A DNA stretch of 64,000 nucleotides from Enchytraeus crypticus (GCA_905160935.1 CAJHZI010000418.1:1347001-1411000), one strand, 5' to 3'. Shown: positions 23,610 to 34,497, numbered from the stretch's first letter. A program made the numbers and translations. The notes: generated from the letters alone by a model not told the origin.

Positions 23610-25050
23610 TATTCTGTCGACCATAGAACAGAAACCAAATTCATCGAACTGATGTCAATTCGATAAATCTGCAAATGTATCTTCAAACGAGAACCCGTTG
23701 ATTGGCTTTTAAAGACAGCAACTCTAATGGAGAAATGGTTTCCAGAAGCTTAAGCATTCACATTTAAACGATTTTATTGAGCTCTATAATCGTCCACAGC
23801 CGCATACAGATCTATCTGCAGACGATCAATAAACTAGAAACATCTCACAGAGGGATCTATGCACGGAGATAGGTACAGTATGCGGAACTTCCTGATCAGC
23901 TACATAACACAACTGTTCTACAATACACACAATATTTAGTCTACTCCATACGATAGCAAATTTAATATAGCCTATAGCTTGAGAAAATATGGCTTCTGAG
24001 GTGGTTTCTCGTTGCCTTCCTCAGTTCTTGGTTAATCTTCTCGTATGATACGTACAGTTCACGTTTGGTCTGTTCTTCAGTTACCAGGTCAAAATGCGGG
24101 ATACCCAGTGGTTGAAGTGGGAATTGAAAGCTAGTGAAACTGTCAAAAATTTCGGGACCCCTGCCAATATACAAGGCAACTAATATCTCTAACATGAGCC
24201 CCTTCTAGGGAGAACATCCAGGTCAGTCAGTAAATGTTGGATATCCCTTTGGGCCCATGGAAGGTTAATCATGCTTCGAAGCTTGCTGCTAGTTGGCGTT
24301 ATCAGTAGCAATGATATGATTAGACATGAAAAGGATGGTAAATAATCTGTCAGAACTGTAAAGCAGTCTAAATGGGTCTTAAAACAAAGCACGCAAGTGT
24401 TTTCTGACCAACTACTGCTTTATTATTAATATTATTATTATTAATATTATTATTATTATTATTATTATTATTACATTTATTATTATTTAGGTTTTACCAA
24501 ATCAGGATTAATTCCCTGATTTTCTGCTTACTAGAACACGAACCTTGATCGACAACAGGATCGATAACAATAAAGGATTCAATTGAGGGACCCGGTTAAC
24601 AGATATCCTGAGAGAAGATTTAATTATTTCTCCTCGTAAACATCCAATACATCTGGTCGAAAACACAGATATTATATTGCTCAAACAAAACCCTGGGATC
24701 CTCCCCGTGCTAATTGATACTACTTAATACTACACGACAATTTAAGTAGAAGCTTCTTCCTTCCAAAATAAGTACTATAAGTCTACTAGTCAGATATGAG
24801 CGCAATAAAGCCTTAAATCCGTCAAACCAAAGTTTCTATTAGCTGGGTTACTCTTACTTCACTAACAGCAATGCCGAACGACAGGCTCTATGCACAAAAT
24901 TTAATGTTCAATAACACGGCTTGCACTAATAGTTTAAATGAGAATTAACGAAATTTAACGTTCCAAAACACAATCTAGTAGTTTAAAATGAGAATTAACA
25001 AAACACATGTGCAATTTTGCATAGCAATAACAATAATATTAATTATAATT
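23610..25050. other. No recognised gene (GRAF intron)
   Basis: Apart from the module-H piece at 23985-24085 and the ATT tract at 24419-24475, I see nothing. 25240-25845 and 25985-26495 are also unassigned. 20720-21900 has two weakly similar segments around 20940 and 21130 (TTAGCATGTTTGA). Confidence 0.5.
23985..24085 (-). mobile_element. Module-H head with alternative body
   Basis: The plus strand reads GAGAAAATATGGCTTCTGAG, then TGGTTTCTCGTTGCCTTCCT, and ends TGATACGTACAGTTCACGTT. The same alternative body occurs at 25850, 40545 and 52045. Confidence 0.55.
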
Positions 25051-25240
25051 AACATCGTCATCATCGTCATCTTCGCTTGAATCTCAGTTTACCTACGATC
25101 GAAATTAGAAAATTTTGCAGAAATTTTGGAGCCTACCTATCCCCTTTCTGAAATTGATTTGAATCTTAGTGCTTTGTCGCTTTTTACGACACGTGCAGTT
25201 CACGTTTGATCTCTTCTTCATCGATAAACCAAACACTATA
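25050..25240 (-). mobile_element. Module-H family copy, diverged
   Basis: The plus strand begins with a GTCATCATCGTCATC tail, then TTGAATCTCAGTTTACCTAC, and ends with the head complement TTACGACACGTGCAGTTCAC. Confidence 0.55.
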
Positions 25241-25844
25241 GGAAAATTAACAAAATTAAATTACCGAATATTACTTTGAATGAACGTAAGAATATTCCAG
25301 GAATCGGACATGACGAAAGACAATCCATCCAGACCTATCAAACCACTGGGCTACCAGGAAGCCTCGTTCCTCTGTCCACGTCGACTGCTGTTTTCTTCCT
25401 CAAAACAACTGCCTCCGTAGCAATCAATTCCGGTCAGCACCAATTTCATCAGATTACTTTACGGCTGCCTTTGAGATAATTGTTGTACGATTATTGATAT
25501 GCATAATTTTACTTCACTCATATTCAAATCGTTTCTAATAAACACAAGTGCAGACTATACAATGCACAGTGTCACCCAGCCACCTGGTGATGTACCGCCG
25601 ATCTTTTCTGTTTTGTACGATCACGATGCACTCCAGATTACTTCAATATATTCTGGTGCACAGACTTCAGTTTACATTAAGACTACCTTCAGCTGACTGA
25701 TTGCAAGTCTATCTCAACAGTTCTGATAAATGAATGATCCTAGGTACATAAGCAGAAAATGCTCCATAAAGAGCAAACCATAGACCAATAAGTTAATGCC
25801 CGTACAAGTGGCTATACCGTATCCATACCTTAAAGCCTACAGTC

Positions 25845-25985
25845 CATAGCTTGAGAAAAAATATATAGGGCCTAACTTTGAAATGGTTTCCCATTACCTT
25901 TCTTACGCCTTGTTAGTCGCCTCCTACGACGCGTGCAATTAACGGTTAGTCCATCCTTCACAGTCCGAAACGCAAAACCGGAATA
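25845..25985 (-). mobile_element. Module-H head with alternative body
   Basis: AGTCCATAGCTTGAGAAAAA and GGTTTCCCATTACCTTTCTT are followed by TAGTCGCCTCCTACGACGCG and CAGTCCGAAACGCAA, the complement of the H head. Confidence 0.55.
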
Positions 25986-26495
25986 TACACAATTATTATG
26001 AAATAAATTATGCCACCTGATTTCATGGACAAAAGGCCCGATGCAAGTAAACGTTTCTACACCTACTTTTAACAGTTTTACTCAAATGAGAGCAAGTTGT
26101 TCATGGCACACAGATTAACAAGGTGCGTCTTCAAAGCAGACAGCTAAGTTAGCAGCATACTTGAAAGATAGAGCATGAACCATGAATAATCATATGGATT
26201 AGATTTTAAAAAATAAACCCATCAATCAATAAGAATTTAACGTCTGGTTCCTCCTTATAAGGCAATGTCAGAGACGTCTAAAGCAGACGCTGCATCAACA
26301 GACGTCAATACACCAAAAAATCACACTGAATATAAAAAGATCACAAGAGAAAACGAGATCAAACACAGTGCAAGTCCAAGATCCAAGGCAAGAAGTCAGG
26401 ATAATGACCTATGGCGGTATGAGAAGTTTTTAGTTGCCAAACAAGTGCTAATACAATTACATGATCAATCGTTTACAGCTACAAGATCAATCAAT

Positions 26496-26566
26496 AATTG
26501 TAACCATTATTTGGTTAATGGTTTGGTTTAATGGTTTAACCATTAAACCAAATAATGGTTACAATT
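26496..26566. repeat. Hairpin, ~32-bp arms
   Basis: AATTGTAACCATTATTTGGT on the left is complementary to ACCAAATAATGGTTACAATT on the right, with one indel further in and a short loop. Confidence 0.85.
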
Positions 26567-26606
26567 AAAGATTGCACAAAACCTATACATACATCCATTT
26601 ATATAT

Positions 26607-26670
26607 CGAATACAGGATTCGAACCCACACATCGGTCGGATATCTTCCAACATTGCCACTGGCTCCAGCC
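26607..26670 (-). mobile_element. SINE-A 5' fragment
   Basis: The minus strand reads GGCTGGAGCCAGTGGCAATG, then a B box GGGTTCGAATCCTG. Only the tRNA-like half is present. Confidence 0.6.
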
Positions 26671-26944
26671 AGGCGTAGACAATAACTGATTGTCATTATT
26701 TTACTAATGAGGAGCCCCCAAACATATAGTCTATGAAGTGATCACTGAGGTATGCATTAAAAGATTTCAGAGTGATGTCCTCACACAAGAAATTATTGTA
26801 GTTCTATTGTATAGTCAAATTCAATCTTCAGTGCCGATTACACAGTAGTGACATGAAGGATGGCAACAACAACAACAACATTCTCGGACTTATTCTCTGT
26901 GATAAGCAGTTTGTTACTTGATAACTCCTATAGTAGGTAACAAA

Positions 26945-27130
26945 TTCATCGTCATCATCCTCTGAATCTCAGTTTAGAGGGTGGGGATTAGAAATTTTAG
27001 TAGCAATTTTTACAGCATAGGCACTCACCAACCGAATACCCTTTCTGACGTTGGTTTGGATCATAACGCTTTGTAGCCTTTTACGACGCGTGCTGATGAA
27101 TAGACATTCATCAGCAACCCGGACACTACA
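26945..27130 (-). mobile_element. Module-H repeat, diverged copy
   Basis: The complement has TAGTGTCCGGGTTGCTGATG, then AACGTCAGAAAGGGTATTCG and GGTTGGTGAGTGCCTATGC. The tail is AACTGAGATTCAGAGGATGA. It matches the 53155-53445 family end to end. Confidence 0.7.
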
Positions 27131-27429
27131 CGGATAAAAGCAGGTATGCAATTAAAATATGCAAGTCACGCAGTGGGATTAGAGGGTTATGAAAGGACTG
27201 CATCAACTAATCACAAAAGAATTACGATTGATACCAAGGTAATCGTCAACTTATGACAACATCCTATTGACATTCTATTGATCTTAAGTGGGACAATATA
27301 TCAACCAGAGCCATAAAATCATATCCCTCTGAGAATATATTTTGTCCGACTCTTGCGTTATTAGGCACATAACGTTCGTAGTCCTTAAACCATAGTAAAC
27401 CTAAGCATATCAATCTAAATTGTAGATTT

Positions 27430-28265
27430 ACATTTTACATTTACATTTTGTATACATTGAACAATATAAAACTAAAATCCACAAACAGTGAGAGGGATTT
27501 AGAAGTCTTTGCGGATAGCTCTTTCAAATTTAGTGAAAATTGCAATAAAGTTGTAAATAGTGCTAATTGTGTATTAAGAATGATTAAAAGAACAATTACA
27601 TGTAGAAATAAAGATATTGTGGTAAAGCTATATAAGGCTCTTGTACGGCCCAAACTTGAATACTGCGTTCAGGCTTGGTGCCCATATCTTACGAAAGATA
27701 TCGATAAATTAGAAAGGGTACAAGCCAGAGCAACAAGGCTGGTATATGACTGTCAAAAACTTAGTTATAAGAATAGATTAAAATTCGTAGGATTAACCTC
27801 TTTAAGTGAGAGAAGAACTAGAGGAGATTTAATAGAAGTTTTTAAGATACTCAAAGGCTTCAGCAAAGTTAACCATAGTATCTGGTTTAATTTATCAAAC
27901 AACAGAAACACAAGGGGACATATTTATAAACTTAGTAAATTTAGAAGTAGACTAGATTTAAGAAAATTTTTCTTTAGTCAGAGAGTTATAAATGCTTGGA
28001 ATAGTTTGCCAAGCGAAGTTGTGGAAGCAGAATCAGTGAATGCTTTTAAAAATAAATATGATAAACATAAGAACATGTAAATTCATGGAAGCTAATTGCA
28101 TGTTCAGTGTTATACATAGGCTAAGTATAAATTTGACATGTTAACATGAAGTCTGTATGATTTGATTAATATTAATTGGTTTTAGTTAAGAGCCTGATGA
28201 GTCTTAAACAAGCATATAATTGCTTCCTGACTCTGTAATGTTATGTTATGTTATGTTATTTTGTC
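27430..28265 (+). mobile_element. Jockey/CR1-type LINE, 5'-truncated 3' end
   Basis: A 210-codon open frame (27448-28080) is the C-terminal part of a non-LTR reverse-transcriptase polyprotein. It contains SERDLEVFADSSFKFSENCN, then KLYKALVRPKLEYCVQAWCP, then DIDKLERVQARATRLVYDCQ and LSERRTRGDLIEVFKILKGF. It ends with FFSQRVINAWNSLPSEVVEA. The frame has no stop before its natural end, which points to recent insertion. About 160 bp of 3' UTR follows, then a TTATG repeat tail (28236-28260). The upstream reverse-transcriptase core is missing, as usual for 5'-truncated LINE copies. Confidence 0.88.
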
Positions 28266-28621
28266 CATAATTTAGCTAAGCTACTTCAAAAATTTCTCAT
28301 CGAGTTTACAAGAGTAGAATATTACTTGATAGTAAAGCACTAATTCTTGAGATTTTGGCCAGCAAATTTATAGACTGCAAAAGTCTTGCTGATTGACATC
28401 TACCGTCAACGGTGGTTATTCATTAGTAATCGTTACGTCGTTTGCCAGTAAGCCTGCAGTAAATGACTCAGAATTTGCACTTAAATTGTATACAGGTTAT
28501 CGACTTCATCTCAGTTCCTCATTGCTTTTTCTAGCGGCGTGTTTAATTCTAGTAAATAATTCAATTCAGAATATCAAAAGATTCAAATTTATCGCTAGAT
28601 CTATATGGCACGACTGAATGC

Positions 28622-28822
28622 CTCAATAGAGCAGTGGTTAACGCCATGAACTTTTAATATACAGTTCCTGAGGTGAATTGAACCCTTGCGGATTCGAATC
28701 GTTCGATACCCGACCGCGCTAATCGGAGATTACAATCTCGGACATTCACAGGGCTGGTTACACGAAAAATGGACTAAATTACCTAACGGTGTAAACATGT
28801 GGTATTATAAGTGATCAGCATA
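28622..28822 (+). mobile_element. tRNA-derived SINE (SINE-E)
   Basis: A-box-like AGAGCAGTGGTTAACGCCAT is followed by B-box-like GGATTCGAATC, then CTCGGACATTCACAGGGCTG and the body ending ACATGTGGTATTATAAGTGA. It is the same family as 39400-39598. Confidence 0.72.
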
Positions 28823-28829
28823 GTTAATC

Positions 28830-29695
28830 ATTTGCCAATTCCCCCAACTATTTTCAAAATCTTGCTCTTACTCCTACACCCAAGGCTAAAAACCTTGGTG
28901 TCATGTTTGATGAAAATCTTGATTTTAAATCTCAGATTTCATCTGTCTGTCGTTCATCTTTCTTCCAGATTCGTCAAATCAGACAGATACGGCCATCTCT
29001 TGATAAAAATTCATCCATAATTCTTGCCAACTCAATAGTTCATTCTAAACTTGACTACTGCAATTCATTGCTATATGATTTACCTTCTTCTCTCATGCGT
29101 TTGAAACGCGTTCAAAATACTCTAGCACGTGTTGTCTGTCGTTCCTCGAGGTTTCAGGCCACCTCTAGTTCCTTGCTTAATAACCTTCATTGGCTTCCTG
29201 TAGTTCAAAAAATTAAGTATAAAATTGCTCTGTTAACTTTCAAAACACTCCTTTTTGGTAAACCTTCTTACCTTTCTGATCTCCTAATCCAATATCAACC
29301 TTCTCGTAAGCTTCGTTCTTCCGATACCAAACTGCTCCAAATTCCTAATATTCTCACTTCGTTAGGTAGACGTTCATTTTCTTTCTCCGCTCCTACTGTT
29401 TGGAACTCTCTGCCTCCTGATCTTCGCTCATGTTCTACTACTTTCACTTTCCGTTGTAAGTTGAAAACACATCTCTTCCCACCATAGATTTTATTTCATC
29501 TTGCCTGACTGTTTCTTTGATCACCGGACCGACACTGTTTAGGATCTTTTATTTCTCTTCAGCACGTGTTTTTTCAGATCGTTTGGGGTGAATCGATTTG
29601 TAGTGACATGTGATAGGGGGACGTCCCTGATATCATCCTTGTATGAGGAAACGGACGTTAAACCTTTATTATTATTATTATTATTATTATTATTT
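28830..29695 (+). mobile_element. L2/CR1-type LINE, 5'-truncated 3' end with (ATT)n tail
   Basis: The frame at 28903-29487 encodes MFDENLDFKSQISSVCRSSF, then ILANSIVHSKLDYCNSLLYD, LPSSLMRLKRVQNTLARVVC, then LLNNLHWLPVVQKIKYKIAL. It ends with FSAPTVWNSLPPDLRS, a standard L2/CR1 C-terminus. The frame is open to its natural stop apart from a small internal duplication (IRQIRQIR). The 3' UTR ends GAGGAAACGGACGTTAAACC and an (ATT)n tail at 29670-29693. A SINE lies immediately upstream (28622-28822). Confidence 0.88.
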
Positions 29696-30209
29696 CACTA
29701 TAAAGCCTGTTTATTTTTTTTACTTTACTCTTCTCAACAGCTGGATGAATACATGTAATACTGCCAATGAAATCTGAGTAAAATAATACTTGCAGTAAAT
29801 AGCTTATCTGTAAATATCATCAGTGTGGTAACATCAAAATAAATTAATTTATATAAGCCAAGCTGGAGATAGGTAAGAAATTTAGAATAAGATTTACAAA
29901 TTTCACTGCCAGTACTCCACTCCAAATGTCTATAGGCGTAACTCATACGTTTTCTAAAACATTGCAGTAACTATAATTTAGCAGGAAAGTTTTAAATACA
30001 TAACTTATCAACTGACTTACAATGTTCTAAAACCTATCAAACAATTCATTCTATACATGAACAAATTGTTACCACATGAGATTGTTTTGTCAAGGAAAAC
30101 TAATCTTCCGCCATCGACTCTTTCAGTATCTTGAAAAGTTCAGAGGTACAGATGAAACAAAACACAGTTGTTCTTTTTCTATTTATTCTGCTATCCTTGC
30201 GTATATCAG

Positions 30210-30350
30210 GCACATTCACAACTTTGGACTGATTCACTAGATGTTAGAATTTGCACCGTTTTCGACTTTCATTATGCTCAACGGCTTGATTTTGTCTCAA
30301 TAGTGCTGGATGTTGTCATCGATGACTGTAGTTCTCTAATTGTTATTATG
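30210..30350 (+). mobile_element. Dispersed 3' module D
   Basis: TTTGGACTGATTCACTAGAT, then TGCACCGTTTTCGACTTTCA, then GATGTTGTCATCGATGACTG and TAATTGTTATTATG. The same module recurs at 34498, 35770, 40262, 40813, 41360 and 50100, always on the plus strand, and always ends in a GTT/ATT repeat. It is probably the 3' UTR of the CR1-like LINE at 39115-40395. Confidence 0.6.
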
Positions 30351-30414
30351 TTATTCATATATTGCTAGAATTCAGCCACAGAGTCCAACCGACACTTCAT
30401 AGTGCAGCCTTCAA

Positions 30415-30421
30415 TAATAAC

Positions 30422-30454
<33 letters not shown>

Positions 30455-30545
30455 GGTTTAATGTCCGTTTCCTCATACAAGGATGATGTTAGGGACGTCA
30501 AGTGACAAACAGGCCGCTGAATCCAGAGGATAGAACCTGATAGAA
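30415..30545 (-). mobile_element. LINE 3' end, same family as 28830-29695
   Basis: On the minus strand it ends ATGAGGAAACGGACATTAAA followed by the (ATT)n tail seen as (AAT)n at 30415-30452. Only about 100 bp of 3' UTR remains. It stops 45 bp short of GRAF exon 2, on the same strand. Confidence 0.7.
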
Positions 30546-30589
30546 CAGTAAATGACAGTGGATGAGTTAATAATTCGTAAAGTACTAAC

Positions 30590-30685
30590 CAATAGACAAT
30601 TCTTCGTCCGTCCTCTCGGTGCCAATGCACTCAAACTGAAAGTCGAACAACGTCTTGGCGAAGTTTCGATGAGCCTTCGACAGAG
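30590..30685 (-). CDS. ARHGAP26-like: GRAF-family RhoGAP, exon 2 (BAR domain)
   Basis: This exon continues the BAR domain with LSKAHRNFAKTLFDFQFECI followed by GTERTDEELSI. The vertebrate counterpart reads LSSAKRKFADSLNEFKFQCI then GDAETDDEMCI. A TTTCAG acceptor precedes it and a GTTAGT donor follows it. The length of 96 nt gives phase 1 at both ends, matching exon 1. Intron 1 (30686-33704) holds minisatellites and (TA)n repeats. A LINE 3' end on the same minus strand lies immediately downstream (30415-30545), so the exon is closely flanked by repeat DNA. Confidence 0.88.
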
Positions 30686-30984
30686 CTGAAACAGGTAACA
30701 TCAGTAACAGGTGAAGCATGCATGCAGAGACATCTATAGAGTGCTCAACTGTACTGTTGTTGTTACCTTCCCATCACGGTACTACCCGAAAATTTCCATT
30801 TTAAGAGTGGAAGACTTGATACTTGAGAGAACCTTAGAAATATTGTTCTAACTTCAAGTAGGCCTATATATAGAAAACATACATTACCTCTATATACCTG
30901 TACTAGAAAACCTTAGGCAACAAACACTGTATTTCAACGTAGTTTGATACCAGTAGAGGCATACTTGTATTTTCTTTGCATTTG

Positions 30985-31075
30985 TACACAATCTACGGGA
31001 CTGGTAACACGCATAATTGACGAAATTTGCTAAGGGCTAACATGTGGTATTAAAAGTAATATATTTATCATCACG
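30985..31075 (+). mobile_element. SINE-E, 3' half
   Basis: GGGACTGGTAACACGCATAA through ACATGTGGTATTAAAAGTAA matches the tRNA-unrelated body of SINE-E. The tRNA-like head is absent. Confidence 0.55.
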
Positions 31076-31423
31076 GATGATCGTTTCATTTTAATGTGTA
31101 TGTTACTTTTAAGTTAACAAATTATGAACACACGAGTAATTAAGTATGTACAATTTTACATAAGGACATTATATGCACAGTTGATGTCAAAACAGTTTAC
31201 ATACATTTGATTAATAAAAATGCACAGAGCACAGAGCCCACCCGCGGATTAACGCCTGCATACAACCCGGTATAATTATACTCTAAAGCTTCAAATATAG
31301 GCCTATTACTAACAAATATACACTAGTGCACCACTTGTATAATACATACGATATTACACCAGTCACAAAAGACGCCTGAGATATAAATACACAGTGTTAT
31401 ATGTCTATTTGATTGCAATGTAC

Positions 31424-31810
31424 CACAGTGAACCTAGAGCTCTGTACCACAGTGTACCTAGAGTTTGGTACCAGAGTGAACCTAGAGTTCTGTACCACAG
31501 TGTACCTAGAGTTTGGTACCAGAGTGAACCTAGAGTTCTGTACCACAGTGTACCTAGAGTTTGGTACCAGAGTGAACCTAGAGTTCTGTACCACAGTGTA
31601 CCTAGAGTTTGGTACCAGAGTGAACCTAGAGTTCTATACCACAGTGTACCTAGAGTTCTGTACCACAGTGAACCAAGAGTTCTGTACCAGAGTGAATCTA
31701 GAGTTCTGTACCACAGTGAACCTGGAGTTCTGTACCAGAGTGAACCTAGTTATGTACCAGAGTGAACCAAGAGTTCTGTACCAGAGTGAATCTAGAGTCC
31801 AGTACCAAAG
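31424..31810. repeat. 24-bp minisatellite, about 16 units
   Basis: Alternating units GTACCACAGTGTACCTAGAG and GTACCAGAGTGAACCTAGAG (24 bp each) form 48-bp higher-order pairs. Because 24 is a multiple of three, long open frames appear on both strands (e.g. repeats of YHSVPRVWYQSEPRVL). These are not evidence of a gene. A (TA)n array follows at 31840-31940. Confidence 0.93.
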
Positions 31811-31828
31811 CCTATGTATATATTACAA

Positions 31829-31859
<31 letters not shown>

Positions 31860-32778
31860 GATATATATATATAGATATATATATATATATATATACATAT
31901 ATATATAATATATATATATATAGATATATATATATATATAGAAATGTACATACATATATAATTATATGTACTCATTCATGCAAGATTATAGTTGTGTTAG
32001 TAATAAAGATATATCTTATATAAACTCTAGTTATCAACAGAGCATGGTTCAACTCACATATTAATTAAAGATCAGCTGCCATATTTAGCTACTTTCACTT
32101 TACCAAGCAGCAAACGAACAGCATGACTTGATTATAAAGATTTACTGTGCCTAACCTCACATCCTATACGAACAGCCATATAACACAGGCAATACAGGCA
32201 ATAGCTGTACTGCATGGTGTCTAACTACATATCTAACCCAGAATGCCACACAAAAATAGCGAAGTGGCTCATTTATTAGAATTAGGAATCTAAATGCTGC
32301 CAATTACCATGGGCAAAATATTGCCAGAAGTTTAACTGATAATGTCAATAATTATATGCAAAAGATCCTTATTAAAGTTTAACTTTAACATCTTTCTTGT
32401 TAAAACACAGTCGTTAAGTATTATTACATAAATTTGTTAAGTGAATTTAAATCCACCACTCCGAGTGCAGCATATCAGATGGCAGAACCAGTTTTGTCAT
32501 TATGAGCACACCATCTACCAGCTCTGATTTTAGGGCATAAATTTATGTATTTCTTTAAGAAAATTTACAATAAAATGTTACTGCCAAAGCAACAATAACA
32601 GCAATTGATCCTGCTTATGATAAGAGAAATTAAGATATTGTAGTTAGATATCCTCCATATTTAATAGGCAATGCAATAAGGAGAAAAGGCTTCCAATATA
32701 CACCAGTAATGCTTATCACGTCTACCACCAGGTGGAGTTGTTTCTCCCAGTTGGTAGTCACTACACCAGATGAGATGA

Positions 32779-32905
32779 GATAAGGGTGTTTATCATTTAA
32801 ATATTTGAGATAAGATAAGGGTGTCTATCATTTAAACATTTGACATAAGATAAGGGTATTTATCATTTAAACATTTGAGATGAGAAAAGGGTGTTTATCT
32901 CTCAA
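32779..32905. repeat. 35-bp tandem repeat, ~3.5 copies
   Basis: Units of GATAAGGGTGTTTATCATTT plus AAACATTTGAGATAA recur from 32779. Confidence 0.85.
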
Positions 32906-33004
32906 AACTTAAGAGGCCAATGTAACATAATTTACTACTTAGCGGCCAATTTACCATTTAGTATATATTTTACTATAATTTTCTTTATTCCAGAACAGCT
33001 ATTA

Positions 33005-33125
33005 GAGTTCTTGAATCACTGATTCAATAACTACTAGACTGTGCTTGAATCACTGATTCAATAACTACTAGACTGTGCTTGAATCACTGATTCAATAACT
33101 ACTAGACAGTTTTTGAATCACCCAT
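33005..33125. repeat. 34-bp tandem repeat, ~3.5 copies
   Basis: Units CTTGAATCACTGATTCAATA then ACTACTAGACTGTG. Each unit contains the short palindrome TTGAATCACTGATTCAA. Confidence 0.88.
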
Positions 33126-33529
33126 TCAAATGCATAGTGAGCTGAATGCAAATTACTGTTATCTTTATCCCATATTTCTGTTATTAATCACCACCGAAAT
33201 GAAAGCATCTAAAACCTTATCCCCAATGCAAGCTTCTTTCTTCATATCTTCATTGCATCCAAGTTCCAACATCATAGCTTCAGCATATATGTTGAGTTCA
33301 CAGTATTTAAAAGTGGCATACATAGCAATCCACTTTCAAATAACAATCAATTTGATTTTATAAGCTACATGTACATGCTTAGCTGAATTTTGGCTATTTT
33401 GTATTAATTACTATATATATTAAAAAATGGCTTGATCTCATGCAGTGCGTCTGTCACTTCAACCGAGTAACAACCAATACACTAAGTCTAGCATCTACTT
33501 AGCCTTAAAAAAAACTGTTCAGCTATAAA

Positions 33530-33740
33530 TTATTCGCTAAAAAAATTACAACAACAGGAAAACTTTTTAATGATTTCCCTCTATTTATACAAATTAACCA
33601 CTAAAAAACTACAACAACAGGAAAACTTACCATTAGAAGCTTTAACGATTTCCTCTTTTTATACAAATTATCTGCTAAAAAACTACAACAACATGAAAAC
33701 TTACCATTAGAAGCGTTGATGATTTCCTTTGACTCAGCAA
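33530..33740 (-). repeat. Tandem duplication of the GRAF exon-1 splice-donor region
   Basis: The last ~25 bp of exon 1, its donor and ~45 bp of intron recur downstream with a 74-bp spacing. The donor motif (TTCTAATGGTAAGTTTTC on the minus strand) is present at 33701-33712 and again, intact, at 33627-33638. A third, more decayed copy lies around 33545-33580. The reading frame stays open through the second copy on the minus strand. Use of the second donor would add 74 nt and shift the frame. Confidence 0.8.
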
Positions 33741-33858
33741 TGAGCTGCTTGATGCCCTTGCTGGTTCGTTCAAGCTCTTTCTCATGACTGTGCAGCTTCT
33801 CCCTGAACCCAGGACTGTCTGTCAGGCACTCGCTGAACTCCAGCGGCTGCAAACCCAT
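33705..33858 (-). CDS. ARHGAP26-like: GRAF/oligophrenin-family RhoGAP, exon 1 (BAR domain N-terminus)
   Basis: This is the first coding exon of a BAR-PH-RhoGAP-SH3 protein of the GRAF/oligophrenin family. These proteins sense or shape curved membrane through the BAR domain and switch off Rho GTPases. The exon encodes 51 codons plus one base, beginning MGLQPLEFSECLTDSPGFRE, very close to the vertebrate start MGLPALEFSDCCLDSPHFRE. The start was chosen because this N-terminus is conserved to its first residue. The donor GTAAGT follows at 33704 downward. Exon 2 joins in phase 1 and restores the expected reading (INASN-A-LSKAHRNF). Upstream sequence (33859-34000) is GC-richer and probably holds the 5' UTR or promoter, without a clear TATA box. 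The donor region is tandemly repeated just inside the intron (see the separate entry). I cannot tell which of the vertebrate paralogues is closest; invertebrates usually have a single GRAF plus OPHN1-like gene. Confidence 0.9.
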
Positions 33859-34497
33859 CCTCGATAGAAATCTCGCTCTACGCCCAGCGAGTCTCGGTCA
33901 CCGTGTTCCAGTAGATACTGGAAGGTACTGTAAGGTGCTGTTACTAGATACTCCAAGGTACTGTTTGTAATTTTAAGCTAATGTGGCACAGGCCATATTA
34001 ATTATTCCTGTGATTACTGAAATATTGTAGGACTATGTACATTGTGCTTTATAGAGTTGGATTCTATATGACAATTAACTGACAAGTTATGTTTTCTTAA
34101 TATAATTTACTTAAATTCACTCTTGTGATGAATTTGGTGAAATACAAGATATAGCATTATATGCATATCTATTTCAAGATAATACTAAAAGTCCATTGCC
34201 TAGACTACAACAAACGAAATATGTAATATTTAAAAAGTTTTTGATGATAGCAATTTGTTAATCTATTTACTATATATACATGCACATGTATATAATGCAG
34301 ACGATCTTAGCACTACAATTGATAAGTAGCAAAAAAATTGTATCATGAGGCAAAGAAAAAAAAACTACCTGTGTAATCAACTGCATTCCTACAGAAAGTA
34401 AAGGAAAACAAAATTTCCTTCCTATAATGATGTTAACTAATACTAATACTAATATTGAATACCATTAGAAAAAATTCAGACGGGAACCTAATTTTAG

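Noticed and set aside
30105-30160. Candidate for the missing GRAF exon (minus strand, ELFKILKESMAE)
   Set aside because: No acceptor at the right place, the frame meets a stop, and the residues do not match SLQEF...EDER.
31394-31874. Long overlapping frames (123 and 153 codons) that read as a repetitive protein
   Set aside because: They are translations of a 24-bp minisatellite, open in several frames on both strands simply because the unit length is a multiple of three. No start context, splice sites or non-repeat coding flank.
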